64,000 bases of DNA from Oscillatoriophycideae cyanobacterium NC_groundwater_1537_Pr4_S-0.65um_50_18 (GCA_016208305.1 JACQYI010000064.1:37606-101605), one strand, 5' to 3'; positions 44,512 to 53,403 are shown, counted from the stretch's first letter. Numbers and translations are program-made. Notes: generated by a model from the sequence alone, not told the origin.

Positions 44512-44655
44512 TGCGCCGCCTGTGTTCTGTCGATCGAAGTCTAATTTGTCAAAGTTGACCCTGTTAATTCTATCGCTCTGTGGTCTGAAAGTCTGTGGTC
44601 TGCGAGTCAGGGGTCTGCGGGTTTGGGGCAGCAGGTCTGATTGTGGGCAGTTCCT

Positions 44656-44704
44656 CACGAAGCCGTTGATCGCAAATGAGGGTTTTGCGATCGACGGCTT
44701 CGTG
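44656..44704 (-). promoter_or_regulatory. 21-bp hairpin upstream of pheT
   Basis: 44656-44676 (CACGAAGCCGTTGATCGCAAA) and 44684-44704 form a 21-bp stem with one mismatch (a wobble pair in RNA) around a 7-base loop. It includes a HIP1 core. It lies 145-193 bases ahead of the pheT start. Either a leader structure or a terminator of unknown upstream transcription. Confidence 0.6.
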
Positions 44705-44736
44705 GATTAAATAACACTGGAAACTCAAGCGTCAGG

Positions 44737-44796
44737 GTTTAGCATTCGGGCAACCCTCTTTGCTACGACCAAGGGCACATCTGCCGAATGCTAAAC
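44737..44796. repeat. 13-bp inverted repeat enclosing 34 bases
   Basis: GTTTAGCATTCGG (44737-44749) is perfectly complementary to CCGAATGCTAAAC (44784-44796). The interior (CCCTC ... AAGGGC) may add pairing. It lies between divergent genes and could be a small structured RNA or a tiny non-autonomous repeat. Confidence 0.6.
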
Positions 44797-44904
44797 ACCT
44801 GCAGGTACATCGGTTTTATTTCGTTCTCGTTCCTAAACCCCGAATCTGCGGCTTGAAAGTGCTTTTCGGTAAGATGAAGGCAAGCCTCTACCCCCTGCCT
44901 CACA

Positions 44905-45510
44905 ATGAAAAACTCCGCCTACTCTAGTGCTCACCCTGATGTTCCCTTAGACTCGACTGGATCTGGGACTTGGTCAGCCTCTTGGCAAAGCATTGCGCAA
45001 AGTCGCGCCTGGTTTTTGTTGCTGACCGTGATTGGCTGCGCTAGCAGCGTTACCTATGCCCACCCGCCTCTGGTGGCTTTTGCGGCGATCGCCGGGACGA
45101 CCCTCAAACCCAAATCTGCGCTTGGGTCTGCCCTGACGGTTTGGCTGGCGAGTCAGCTTTATGGCTATGTGTTAAGGGGCTATCCTCACACTTCCGAGTC
45201 TCTGATCTGGGGGTTGGTTATGGGCTTGGGCATGTTGGCCGTAGTGCTGCTGGCTGCCCTGCGACCCGACTTTAGCCGCCGTAGAGCTTCAGGACATGCG
45301 GCCTGGGTGGCGATCGCCCTCAGCGTTGGCTTTCTGATCTTTGAGGGATTGGTGCTGTCCTGTGGCTTTTTGCTCACCGGAACTCATGTGTTTACCGGGG
45401 CAACCCTGGCGCTGCTCCTGTTTAAGGAAACCCTTTGGACGATCGCGCTGGCGGCCTTACATGGATTTTTAGCTTGGCGCAAAACGGGAGTCATGACCGC
45501 TAGTTCATAA
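44905..45510 (+). CDS. Integral membrane protein, unknown family
   Basis: 201 residues with about five membrane helices (AWFLLLTVIGCASSVTYA, LVAFAAIAGTTL, ALTVWLASQLYGYVL, LIWGLVMGLGMLAVVLLAAL, WVAIALSVGFLIFEGLVLSC, ALLLFKETLWTIALAALHGFL). The N-terminal 30 residues are soluble and Ser-rich. I do not recognise the family; layout is similar to small transport or cofactor-related membrane proteins. It precedes the FAD monooxygenase by 53 bases on the same strand. Confidence 0.7.
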   Translation: MKNSAYSSAHPDVPLDSTGSGTWSASWQSIAQSRAWFLLLTVIGCASSVTYAHPPLVAFAAIAGTTLKPKSALGSALTVWLASQLYGYVLRGYPHTSESLIWGLVMGLGMLAVVLLAALRPDFSRRRASGHAAWVAIALSVGFLIFEGLVLSCGFLLTGTHVFTGATLALLLFKETLWTIALAALHGFLAWRKTGVMTASS

Positions 45511-45563
45511 GCAACCGTTTCATCAATACCCAGGCGAACCATAACGATGAGGAAGCCGTAATA

Positions 45564-46877
45564 ATGTCTGATGCTGCTCATCATGTCGTGATTGTCGGAG
45601 CGGGAGTCACGGGTATGACGCTGGCCTATCTCCTGGCTCAGCGATCGATCAAAGTGACATTAATTGAAGCGGCATCGAGCTTCGATCGGGTGTTTCGTGG
45701 CGAAGGACTGATGCCGGGAGGCTTGCAGGTTTTAGAGCAAATGGGGCTACTGCACCTGCTGCAACAGTTGCCCACGCGGCAGATTCACACCTGGGAATTT
45801 ATCGTAAACGATCGCACTTTTATCCAGGCTCACGAGCCAGAAAGCTTGGGACTCTATCGCCCCACCATCATTTCACAGCCTTTGTTTTTGGAAGCTCTGC
45901 TAAGTCGGGCGCAGGCATTGCCCTGTTTTCATTTCATCCAGGGCATGGTTCAGGCTTTGTTGCGCGATGCAAACGAGCGAATTTGTGGCGTAGAGGTGCG
46001 ACAAGCCGAAAGCACTTTGGCGATCGCGGCTGACTTGGTGATTGGGGCAGATGGGCGCGGCTCTGCGGTGCGGCGGTTAGCAAACTTGTCTCTTAAAAAG
46101 CGAGACTATGATGCCAACGTTTTATGGATGCGGCTAGCGGCTCCTTTGCCAGAGCGCGATCGCGCTACTTTTTATGGATTTATTCGAGGAACTGAGAGCC
46201 TGGGAGCCTATACCTCTTGGGATGACAGCCTGAAAATCGCCTATATTTTGCCCGATGAACAGCCGCTCAAAGAAAAGGCGATCGACTGGAAAGCGATCGA
46301 CTGGGCTAGCCGCATTGCTGCCCTTGTGCCGCCCGCTTTTGCCCAGCATGTCCGCGCCAACGCCGATAAGCTAGAGCCGCCTGTATTGCTCAAGGTAGTG
46401 TTTGGGTGCTGTCCTCTATGGCACAGACCTGGCGTTTTGCTGCTGGGCGATGCGGCGCACCCGATGGCTCCTATTCGTGCCCAGGGCATTAATGTGGCAC
46501 TGCGAGATGTGGCGGTAGCGGTTAATCATCTGCTGCCAATCTTGCAGCCTGCTTTGCTAGATGCTGCCTCACCGGATGCCCTGCCTGCATCTAGGCTAGC
46601 GGCGATCGATGTGGCGCTTCAGACGATTCAAGCTGAGCGACAGCCAGAAATTCTGCGTTGCCAAGATCTACAATATCGGGAGCAGCATCAGGTTACTCAG
46701 ATTTGTCGCTCGGCTGTGCTCCAGCAAATGCTGACGGCTGCCGCCCCTCTCACCCGTCCGATCGCTGGAAAAATCTGGATGATGCGCCAACGGCAGTTGC
46801 GGTTTGGGGTGCGACCTGTGGCACTGGCAGAAGCTGCACTCACTACTACCCAATCTGCGGTCGATCGAGTATATTGA
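45564..46877 (+). CDS. FAD-dependent monooxygenase (UbiH/PHBH type)
   Basis: 437 residues. Rossmann FAD motif VVIVGAGVTGMTLAYLLA, the DG motif DLVIGADGRGSAVR, and the GD motif LLLGDAAHPMAPIRAQGIN identify a group A flavoprotein monooxygenase. Such enzymes hydroxylate aromatic substrates (quinone precursors, carotenoid or phenolic compounds) with NAD(P)H and O2. A good Shine-Dalgarno (TGAGGAAG) precedes the start. Substrate cannot be told. Confidence 0.9.
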   Translation: MSDAAHHVVIVGAGVTGMTLAYLLAQRSIKVTLIEAASSFDRVFRGEGLMPGGLQVLEQMGLLHLLQQLPTRQIHTWEFIVNDRTFIQAHEPESLGLYRPTIISQPLFLEALLSRAQALPCFHFIQGMVQALLRDANERICGVEVRQAESTLAIAADLVIGADGRGSAVRRLANLSLKKRDYDANVLWMRLAAPLPERDRATFYGFIRGTESLGAYTSWDDSLKIAYILPDEQPLKEKAIDWKAIDWASRIAALVPPAFAQHVRANADKLEPPVLLKVVFGCCPLWHRPGVLLLGDAAHPMAPIRAQGINVALRDVAVAVNHLLPILQPALLDAASPDALPASRLAAIDVALQTIQAERQPEILRCQDLQYREQHQVTQICRSAVLQQMLTAAAPLTRPIAGKIWMMRQRQLRFGVRPVALAEAALTTTQSAVDRVY

Positions 46878-46901
46878 CTCCGGGTGCGGTGGGTCAACGC
46901 A

Positions 46902-47918
46902 ATGCAGGAGGGTTTAAGTGTGAATGAGAGCAGTCTGCCTCAGGTTTCTGAGCCACTGAGTTCTAAGTCACTAAGTTCTGAGCCATCCAGTTCTGAGCCA
47001 CCCAGTGCTGAGCCATCCAGTTCTGAGTTACTGAGTTCTGAGTTTCTTAACTCTGAGTTTTTAAGTGCTGAGCCATCCGGTGAGTCTTCTAGTGAGCCAA
47101 TGAGTGCAGAACCTTTGAGGGATCTTCCAAGTTCAAGTCACGATATTCCAATGGCTGTACGAGAAGCCCCTTCCTTGGCTCCTCAGGCCACAGTCAAGTC
47201 AAGCCGTTTGCTGTTGGGTTTGGGCAGCATGAGCGCGATCGCCCTTCTTGCCGTTGGTTCATTTGTGGCGATGCGATCGCAGTCTGCCAACTCTACGGTG
47301 GGCACGGTCGCGAGTCCAACGGCTCAGTCTTCTCCCGGTGCGGCATCCAGCCAGGTCAGCTCGGAGGTGGCTACAGCCTCTCCGACGCAAACCACGATGA
47401 ATCATTTCCCCTACAGTGAAGCGCCCCAAGGGGAACTGACGCCCATTACCCCCAATGGCGATATTTTGATGCGTAAGGCTGCTGCGGCTAAGTTTGTAGA
47501 AATGCAGGATGCCGCCAGAGCCGCAGGCATCAGCCTAGAGCCGATTTCAGGCTTTCGCTCTCAGGAAGACCAAAACCATCTCTTTTTTGATGTCAAAGCT
47601 CAGCGAGGTCAGGACACTGCCACCCGCTTAGAAGTGAGTGCGCCTCCAGGCTACAGCGAACACCATACGGGCTATGCCGTGGATATTGGCGATGGCGATC
47701 GCCCTGATCTGAATCTCCAGACTGAGTTTGAAACGGCTCAGGCGTTCCAATGGCTAAAGGAAAATGCGGCTTTTTACAGCTTTGAGCTGTCTTTTCCCAA
47801 AGACAATACCCAAGGAGTGAGCTATGAACCTTGGCATTGGCGGTTTGTGGGCGATCGCAACAGCCTGGAAACCTTTTATCGAGCCAAAGCCTTGACCCCC
47901 TCAAAGGCGGCGAAGTAA
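46902..47918 (+). CDS. VanY-type D-alanyl-D-alanine carboxypeptidase with repeat N-tail
   Basis: 338 residues from ATG 46902; a GTG six codons upstream is possible. The cytosolic N-tail (about 1-70) is a Ser-Ser-Glu-Pro repeat. One membrane helix follows (LLLGLGSMSAIALLAVGSFVAM), then a periplasmic M15B/LAS domain: SGFRSQEDQNHLF, HHTGYAVDIGDGD (Zn His and Asp), and EPWHWRFVG (catalytic Glu and Zn His). It trims the terminal D-Ala from peptidoglycan stem peptides. The start codon is 24 bases past the monooxygenase stop. Confidence 0.88.
   Translation: MQEGLSVNESSLPQVSEPLSSKSLSSEPSSSEPPSAEPSSSELLSSEFLNSEFLSAEPSGESSSEPMSAEPLRDLPSSSHDIPMAVREAPSLAPQATVKSSRLLLGLGSMSAIALLAVGSFVAMRSQSANSTVGTVASPTAQSSPGAASSQVSSEVATASPTQTTMNHFPYSEAPQGELTPITPNGDILMRKAAAAKFVEMQDAARAAGISLEPISGFRSQEDQNHLFFDVKAQRGQDTATRLEVSAPPGYSEHHTGYAVDIGDGDRPDLNLQTEFETAQAFQWLKENAAFYSFELSFPKDNTQGVSYEPWHWRFVGDRNSLETFYRAKALTPSKAAK
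46956..47106. repeat. 15-bp-period coding repeat (Ser-Ser-Glu-Pro)
   Basis: Units like AGTTCTGAGCCATCC/ACC recur about ten times with substitutions, encoding SSEPS, SAEPS, SSELL and similar. In-frame period of 5 codons in the intracellular tail of the carboxypeptidase. Confidence 0.8.
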
Positions 47919-47957
47919 GGCTGCTGCAGCTCTGCCCCTCATTACGGATTTTATATG

Positions 47958-47990
47958 GGGAAGTTTGCGCCCTGTGGGCGCAAACTTCCC
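47958..47990. terminator. 15-bp perfect hairpin
   Basis: GGGAAGTTTGCGCCC (47958-47972) and its exact complement (47976-47990) flank the loop TGT. It lies 40 bases past the carboxypeptidase stop. Confidence 0.7.
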
Positions 47991-48002
47991 TGACAAAGCC
48001 CG

Positions 48003-48032
48003 AACAAAGCCCGCCGCAGGCGGGCTTTGTTT
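48003..48032 (+). terminator. Strong hairpin, second terminator
   Basis: AACAAAGCCCGCC pairs with GGCGGGCTTTGTT around the loop GCA, with T-rich right flank. In tandem with the preceding hairpin it should insulate the carboxypeptidase from the downstream gene. The GCGGGCTTTTTT at bases 1-12 of the window is of the same type. Confidence 0.8.
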
Positions 48033-48148
48033 CAAAATGAGAATTGCTGACCAGATTATCGAGTCAATTGGGTTAAAAGTTAAACGGTGTAGGATAGAAG
48101 CTAAGGTTGCTTAACATTTGGCGATCGCCCTACCTCTTTTCTACTGCC

Positions 48149-48871
48149 GTGAGCCAAACTACTCTCAACCTCGTTGCTGTCACTATTTTTGCCCTGGTCA
48201 TGTCTACGCTGCTGGGGCCTTTGCTGCATATTCCAGAGTACGTTCCTGCGATCGCAGCTTTTGGCATTTTGGGTGTCGCCACACTAGACACACTCAATTG
48301 GCAAGGGCAAGCCGGAACGCTGCTATTAGACTGGTTGGCAAGCTTTTCTCCAGCGCATCGCGCCCGCGTCACACGCCATGAAGCAGGGCACTTTCTCACG
48401 GCACATCTGCTCGAAATTCCGGTGACGGGCTACACCCTCAGCGCCTGGGAAGCCTTTCGGCAAGGACAGCCCGGACAGGGGGGCGTTAGCTTTGGCTCGG
48501 CAGAACTGGAAACGGCTCTAGAGCAGGGCACAATTTCGGCTCAGTTGGTCGATCGCTTTTGTACGGTGCTCATGGCCGGAACGATGGCCGAGTCAATGGT
48601 CTATGGAGATGTGCAAGGCGGTGCAGACGATCGCCAAAAGCTGCGGCTGCTCTGGGCGCAGATGCGTCGCCCCCCGGCAGAAGGTGAAATGAAAGAGCGG
48701 TGGTCAAAGCTGCGGGCAAAAACGCTGCTGGAATCTAACTGGGATGCCTACGAAGCGCTGGTTGTGGCGATGGAAATGGGGCTGTCGGTGGAAGGCTGTT
48801 GTACCTTAATTGACCAGCATCAGATTGTAGAATCTTCTGAGATTAACGAAACCCTTGAAGCTAGCTCGTGA
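48149..48871 (+). CDS. FtsH-like (M41) membrane metalloprotease without AAA domain
   Basis: 240 residues from a GTG that places two membrane helices at the N-terminus (LNLVAVTIFALVMSTLLGPLLH, VPAIAAFGILGVATLDTL); the TTG 14 codons upstream is an alternative. HExxH is in TRHEAGHFLTAHLLEIPVTGY, and a third ligand Asp may be in QGGADDRQKL. This matches the protease domain of FtsH but the ATPase is absent. Such ATP-independent relatives (FtsHi-like or EGY-like in logic) are common in phototrophs. It precedes the acetyltransferase gene by 15 bases. Confidence 0.82.
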   Translation: MSQTTLNLVAVTIFALVMSTLLGPLLHIPEYVPAIAAFGILGVATLDTLNWQGQAGTLLLDWLASFSPAHRARVTRHEAGHFLTAHLLEIPVTGYTLSAWEAFRQGQPGQGGVSFGSAELETALEQGTISAQLVDRFCTVLMAGTMAESMVYGDVQGGADDRQKLRLLWAQMRRPPAEGEMKERWSKLRAKTLLESNWDAYEALVVAMEMGLSVEGCCTLIDQHQIVESSEINETLEASS

Positions 48872-48886
48872 GAGTTTTGCATCTTT

Positions 48887-49468
48887 ATGGCTGAATTTGA
48901 AAAAAGCGAACGGGAAAAGATGCTGGCGGGAGAGCTGTACTTCGCCACTGATCCAGAACTGACAACTGAGGCAGTACGGGCTTGGCAGCTCTTGCGGCAG
49001 TATCGCGAGACGACTGAGGCAGACTGGGACAGCCGCGAAGCCATTCTGCGCCAGCTATTTGCCTCTACTGGCGTTAAGCCCCGGATCATTCCCCCCTTTC
49101 ACTGCGACTACGGCAGCAATATTGTCGTGGGCGATCGCTTTTATATGAACTATGGCGGTGTTATTCTCGACTGCAACCGTGTTGAAATTGGCGATGACGT
49201 ACTTTGTGCGCCCTATGTGCAAATTTATGCGGCGCACCATCCCACCGATCCGGCTACTCGCCTTACGGGGGCAGAATTGGCTTCTCCGGTTCGCATTGGC
49301 AACAATGTTTGGATCGGGGGTGGCGTCATCATTTGTCCGGGTGTGACCATTGGTGACAACACGACGATCGGTGCCGGGAGTGTGGTGGTGAAAGACATTC
49401 CGGCCAATGTGGTGGCTGTAGGCAATCCTTGTCGGGTCGTGCGATCGGTCACGCCGCCAGCGGGATAA
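48887..49468 (+). CDS. Maltose/galactoside O-acetyltransferase family (LbH)
   Basis: 193 residues. N-terminal helical MAC domain (SEREKMLAGELYFATDPEL, about 1-60) and a left-handed beta-helix with catalytic His in YAAHHPTD and the IGNNVWIGGGVIICPGVTIGDN hexapeptide repeat signature. It transfers acetyl from acetyl-CoA to sugar hydroxyls. Complete and typical in length; same strand and close to the protease gene. Confidence 0.93.
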   Translation: MAEFEKSEREKMLAGELYFATDPELTTEAVRAWQLLRQYRETTEADWDSREAILRQLFASTGVKPRIIPPFHCDYGSNIVVGDRFYMNYGGVILDCNRVEIGDDVLCAPYVQIYAAHHPTDPATRLTGAELASPVRIGNNVWIGGGVIICPGVTIGDNTTIGAGSVVVKDIPANVVAVGNPCRVVRSVTPPAG

Positions 49469-49563
49469 GAGCAGGGCTGTCTCACCGTAGCGGCGACCCG
49501 TAATAGTTTGTTGGAAGTGCTACCCTTTGCGCAGCACTTCCAAGATCCTAAACAAACAAGATC

Positions 49564-50589
49564 CTAAACAAAGCTAAAGCCTTTGCTGAAACTCACGATC
49601 GTTCTGTTGTCAATCACAGCGATTAGCTCTGGCCTCGGCTGTCCTTGAGTCAGCGTAATTAGGGTATTTGAGCCTGACTTTCTCAAGGCGTAATGGCTGG
49701 CCTTGCCTCTCAACTGAATGCGATCGCCCTCAGCGAAATTGAAGTCTTTAAGACTGGCGTAATCTGTATTGCCAGATTGGGAGGGCTTTAGATCGCTATA
49801 GAAGGCAGTGGCTTTGCTACCCAACACAAAGGTATCTCGTCCTGCGCCGCCCGTTAGCTCATCTGCTTCTGCAAACCCTGCGCGTTTTGCTGTCGGATCG
49901 ACTCCCACAAGCTGGTCGTTTCCCAAACCCCCATGCAGCCGATCGCTGCCTGTGCCGCCCTCTATGCGATCGTTCCCCAACTCTGATCCAGCTAGCGAAA
50001 TGGTGACTGAGGGATCGGTCGTCAGGCTGTAGCTGAGGCTGTAGTCGCCCAAAACATCGGTGCCTGCCCCGCCGCTGAGTCGATCATTGCCTTCGCCGCC
50101 GCTGAGGTAGTCGTCGCCAGTGCCCCCGTCAATTTGATCATTGCCTGCGTCTGATCCTTTCAAGGTGTAAGAGCTAGCAGGATTGCTGCTGGATAGGTAG
50201 TTAAAGTCGTAGGCTCCCAAAATATCATTTTCGTTGCCGCCTAGAAGGCGATCGCTGCCTTCGCCCCCGCTGATCATATCGCTGCCGTCACTGCCCTCTA
50301 GCCAATCGTTGCCTGGGTCAATTAGATAGGACGTAAAGGCGGCATCCACCTTGACACCTGAGCCGCCAACTTGCCCTAAAAAATCATTGCCTGCGCCGCC
50401 GATCAGCGTGTCGTTGCCGCTGTTGCCTACAGCCAAATCGTTGTTGCTGCCTGTGTCAATGCGATCGTTGCCTTCTCTCCCAAAAATGACATCATTGCCG
50501 TCATAGCCATAGATCGCATCATTTAAAGCATTGAAGTTGCTGTCACCATAAAGAATGTCTCGATTAGGAGTTCCAAATCGGTCTGTCAT
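49564..50589 (-). CDS. RTX/hemolysin-type calcium-binding repeat protein
   Basis: 341 residues dominated by Ca-binding nonapeptides: YDGNDVIFGREGNDRID, GGAGNDFLG, GGEGSDRLLGG, GGTGDDYLSGG, GGEGNDRLSGG, GGLGNDQL, plus non-consensus inserts of 15-20 residues between blocks. No N-terminal signal peptide; it ends in a hydrophobic TIVSFSKGFSFV-type C-terminus expected of type I secretion substrates. Likely secreted as a surface or extracellular protein. No enzymatic domain is seen, and no transporter genes are nearby. Confidence 0.88.
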   Translation of the reverse strand: MTDRFGTPNRDILYGDSNFNALNDAIYGYDGNDVIFGREGNDRIDTGSNNDLAVGNSGNDTLIGGAGNDFLGQVGGSGVKVDAAFTSYLIDPGNDWLEGSDGSDMISGGEGSDRLLGGNENDILGAYDFNYLSSSNPASSYTLKGSDAGNDQIDGGTGDDYLSGGEGNDRLSGGAGTDVLGDYSLSYSLTTDPSVTISLAGSELGNDRIEGGTGSDRLHGGLGNDQLVGVDPTAKRAGFAEADELTGGAGRDTFVLGSKATAFYSDLKPSQSGNTDYASLKDFNFAEGDRIQLRGKASHYALRKSGSNTLITLTQGQPRPELIAVIDNRTIVSFSKGFSFV

Positions 50590-51247
50590 GTAGTCACCCG
50601 TTGATTATCTGATGCATAGCGCGGTTAGCATAATTCTTTGTTTATACCACCCTCTACATCTGACAAGAGCCTAGCCTGTTTCTTGAAAAGTGGCTATCAA
50701 AAACAGTATCTCAGCGTCATAATCTCAGCGTCATAGATCGCTATCTGATTACAGTCTTGGATAATAAATTCGATCGATGATGCGATGGGATGCCGATAGG
50801 ACTTAAATGCCAAAATTTAACGTCGTAAACTCAATCAGGATAGGTATTTTGATAAAACATCTAGGAGTGGGCTGAGGGCATAAAAGTTGTGTGAGGAAAA
50901 TCTTCTAAAAGTTACCTTGCTTTCCTCTATAGAGGCTGCAAAATTCATCTTCTTGGTTTTGCCTCAGTGAAGACTTAAACCTGAGAGAAGGCTTGAAAGA
51001 CTACAATTGCCACCTAAATTGCTCCTCTGTTTTGTACTCCAAAATACAAAACAATGTTGTATCTCATTATGCCGCTCTTGTCGATCGCAGTTTTACCCAG
51101 AGTATGGAATCGCACCGCCTGTCGGTTCAAATCCGTAAGTTGGCTTAAGGAATAAATCCTTCATTGATGGGAAATGTTAAACTTCGCAAGGTAACCCTCT
51201 GAATCCTTTGGACTTACGCAGTCAGAAGATGTGGCAAGGAGAATCTG
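50590..51247. other. Upstream region of the oxidase operon
   Basis: 658 bases between divergent genes. Notable are a 14-base tandem repeat ATCTCAGCGTCATA near 50709-50736, and an operator-like inverted repeat at 51028-51053. No gene seen. Confidence 0.5.
51028..51053. promoter_or_regulatory. Operator-like inverted repeat upstream of oxidase operon
   Basis: TGTTTTGTA (51028-51036) and TACAAAACA (51045-51053) are perfectly complementary with an 8-base spacer. The right arm also overlaps a second dyad, TACAAAACAATGTTGTA (51045-51061). It lies about 200 bases before the first DUF2231 gene, a position suited to a dimeric repressor or activator. Confidence 0.55.
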
Positions 51248-51748
51248 ATGCTTGACTATCTTCCACCGTTAAATGATCACAATCTGCCGTACCCCGACAC
51301 CATTCATCCGATCGTCGTCCATTTTGTGATTGCGATGGTGCTGTTCTCATTTGTCTGTGATGCGATCGGCTACTTCACCAAAAATACTCGTCTGTATGAG
51401 GTGAGCTGGTGGAATCTGTTTTTTGCCACTATTTCTATCTTTATTGCCGTTTTATTTGGTCAGGTCGAGGCAGGACTTTCAGAACCGTATGATGCTGTAG
51501 AACCTGTGCTGAATTTGCACACGCTGATCGGCTGGTCGCTATCGGCGGTGATTACGGCAATCACGGCATGGCGCTACAATCTTCGCGCTAAAGATCCCCT
51601 CAAGGTGCCTTTCTCTTTCATCGGAGCAGGGCTGCTGCTGACGGTTTTGGTTTGCTATCAGGTCTACTTGGGTGATGAACTCGTGTGGGTCTATGGCTTG
51701 CACACGGTACCGATCGTTGAGGCGATTAAGGAGGGCGTGCTGCGATGA
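51248..51748 (+). CDS. DUF2231 membrane protein, first copy
   Basis: 166 residues with four membrane helices. It begins after a Shine-Dalgarno (AAGGAG). Conserved His in TIHPIVVHFVIAMVLFSF and in LNLHTLIGWS lie at helix positions that could ligate haem b. DUF2231 proteins are predicted small b-type or redox membrane proteins; this is inference. The stop overlaps the start of the next gene (ATGA), so the two are coupled. Confidence 0.82.
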   Translation: MLDYLPPLNDHNLPYPDTIHPIVVHFVIAMVLFSFVCDAIGYFTKNTRLYEVSWWNLFFATISIFIAVLFGQVEAGLSEPYDAVEPVLNLHTLIGWSLSAVITAITAWRYNLRAKDPLKVPFSFIGAGLLLTVLVCYQVYLGDELVWVYGLHTVPIVEAIKEGVLR

Positions 51749-52350
51749 ACTCTGAACTGATCGATCAACTCGGCTCGCAGCTCGGAGCCAATGGTTTACC
51801 CTACGCGATTCCCATCCACCCTAACCTAGTCCACCTGACGCTGGGTTTGTTCATTATCGGCATTGCCTTTGATATCGCAGGGGCGCTGTTTCCGCTAGAA
51901 AAACAAATCCTCAAGTTTCTGTCGCTGACGGTGGTGCGATCGAACTTTTTTGATGTCGGCTGGTATAACGTTTTGGCTTCAGCCGTGATCACCTTCTTCA
52001 CGGTGGCGACAGGCTTCTACGAAATCATGCTGGCAGAACCCCCCGCTGACATCAAAAGCGCTTGGGGCTTACAGGCTATGGAAACCATGCTTTGGCATGG
52101 TGTTGGCGGTGTGGTGCTGCTATTCCTGATCGTAGGTATGACCGTATGGCGAGGCTTTCAGCGGTTTGCCTGGCGGAACGACATGGCGAGACAGGTGCAG
52201 TGGAGCTATTTGGCTGGCGGCCTGGTGATTTTGTTTCTGATGTTTGTGCATGGCACGCTGGGTGCCCATCTAGCGGGTGAATTTGATGTGCACAATACGG
52301 CGGCAGGTCTCCTGCAACAGGGCAAAAATCCCAGCCTGTTTTTGAAGTAA
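51745..52350 (+). CDS. DUF2231 membrane protein, second copy
   Basis: 201 residues, four membrane helices. The equivalent motif is IPIHPNLVHLTLGLFIIGIA, with further His in LWHGVGGVVLL and VHGTLGAHLAGEF. Homologous to its neighbour but longer at the C-terminus. Likely a heterodimer with it. It leads into the oxidase genes after 60 bases, placing it in the same operon. Confidence 0.82.
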   Translation: MNSELIDQLGSQLGANGLPYAIPIHPNLVHLTLGLFIIGIAFDIAGALFPLEKQILKFLSLTVVRSNFFDVGWYNVLASAVITFFTVATGFYEIMLAEPPADIKSAWGLQAMETMLWHGVGGVVLLFLIVGMTVWRGFQRFAWRNDMARQVQWSYLAGGLVILFLMFVHGTLGAHLAGEFDVHNTAAGLLQQGKNPSLFLK

Positions 52351-52410
52351 GGCGACCCGATGGGGTTTTTGAGGACAGTTCTCTAGGACGGCTTTCCAGG
52401 ATAAATCGTT

Positions 52411-53388
52411 ATGAAAGTCCAGACTATTTTTACACTAATTGCGATCGCAATTCTCATCACCTTCATCAGCCTGTGGATGGGGCAGCAAGCCTACTCCTGG
52501 GTTCCTCCCCAAGCTTCTGCCGAGTCGAAGTTGATTGATGATTTATTTAGCTTTTTGGTGGTGTTGGGCACCTTCATCTTTCTGGGTGTGGGGGGCACAA
52601 TTCTCTACTCTATTCTGTTTTTTCGAGCGGGTAAGTATGACTTTAGCGATGGGCCGCCGATTGAGGGAAACATTACTCTGGAAGTGGTTTGGACAGTCAT
52701 TCCGATTGCTCTAGTGATCTGGATTGCAAGCTATAGCTACCAGATTTATAGCCAGATGGCGATTCGGGGGCCGATGGAAATCGTGCATTTGCACAATCCG
52801 GTGGAGATGCAGTCGGCCTATGCTGCGCCTGAGAAGAACCCTGAAACGCAGGAAAATGTCACCCAAGGGGCACCTGAGAGCGCGGTTATGCTGCCGCCCG
52901 AAGAGATTGAGGTGCACTCGCGCCAGTGGGCTTGGGAGTTTCGCTATCCTGACCAGAATGTCACCAGTACCGAGCTTCATTTGCCAGTCGATCGCCGGGT
53001 GAAGCTAGCGCTCCAGTCTGAGGATGTGCTGCATGGATTCTACATCCCGGCCTTTCGCCTCAAGCAAGATATTATTCCCAATCGCACGATCGATTTTGAG
53101 TTTACGCCTATTCGCATTGGCAAGTATCGGCTCGAAGACTCTCAGTTTAGCGGTACCTATTTTGCCGTTATGCAGGCCGATGTGCTGGTGGAATCTCCAG
53201 AGGACTATCAGCAGTGGTTGGTGAGCACAGCAATGCGCGAACCCTCACCTGCCTATAACCAGGCCGCTGCTGAATACAGCCGCTATTCCGATAAGGCTAT
53301 CAAACCGGGATGGCCGACCGTTGTACCTGCACCTGCGCCCATTGTGAATCAACCCAGCGCCACATCCCTCAAAACCTACAGTCAGTAA
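52411..53388 (+). CDS. ctaC: Cytochrome oxidase subunit II lacking CuA ligands (ARTO type)
   Basis: 325 residues. Two N-terminal membrane helices (about 5-22 and 48-70) and a cupredoxin domain (about 165-270). The aromatic segment RQWAWEFRYP and the first His (H208, VLHGFYIP) are normal. At the CuA loop (canonical C-x-E-x-C-G-x-x-H-x-x-M) the sequence is D243-S-Q-F-S247-G-T-Y-F251-A-V-M254: both Cys, the Glu and the second His are gone. This is the ARTO/quinol-oxidase condition, so it probably accepts electrons from a quinol or another membrane donor rather than cytochrome c. Confidence 0.92.
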   Translation: MKVQTIFTLIAIAILITFISLWMGQQAYSWVPPQASAESKLIDDLFSFLVVLGTFIFLGVGGTILYSILFFRAGKYDFSDGPPIEGNITLEVVWTVIPIALVIWIASYSYQIYSQMAIRGPMEIVHLHNPVEMQSAYAAPEKNPETQENVTQGAPESAVMLPPEEIEVHSRQWAWEFRYPDQNVTSTELHLPVDRRVKLALQSEDVLHGFYIPAFRLKQDIIPNRTIDFEFTPIRIGKYRLEDSQFSGTYFAVMQADVLVESPEDYQQWLVSTAMREPSPAYNQAAAEYSRYSDKAIKPGWPTVVPAPAPIVNQPSATSLKTYSQ

Positions 53389-53403
53389 GAAGGTAAGGCA
53401 TCC

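Noticed and set aside
44580..44640. Coding N-terminal extension of PheT made of short GTCTG repeats
   Set aside because: Repeat-derived Arg/Pro-rich peptide; the PheT family begins at MRISLNWL.
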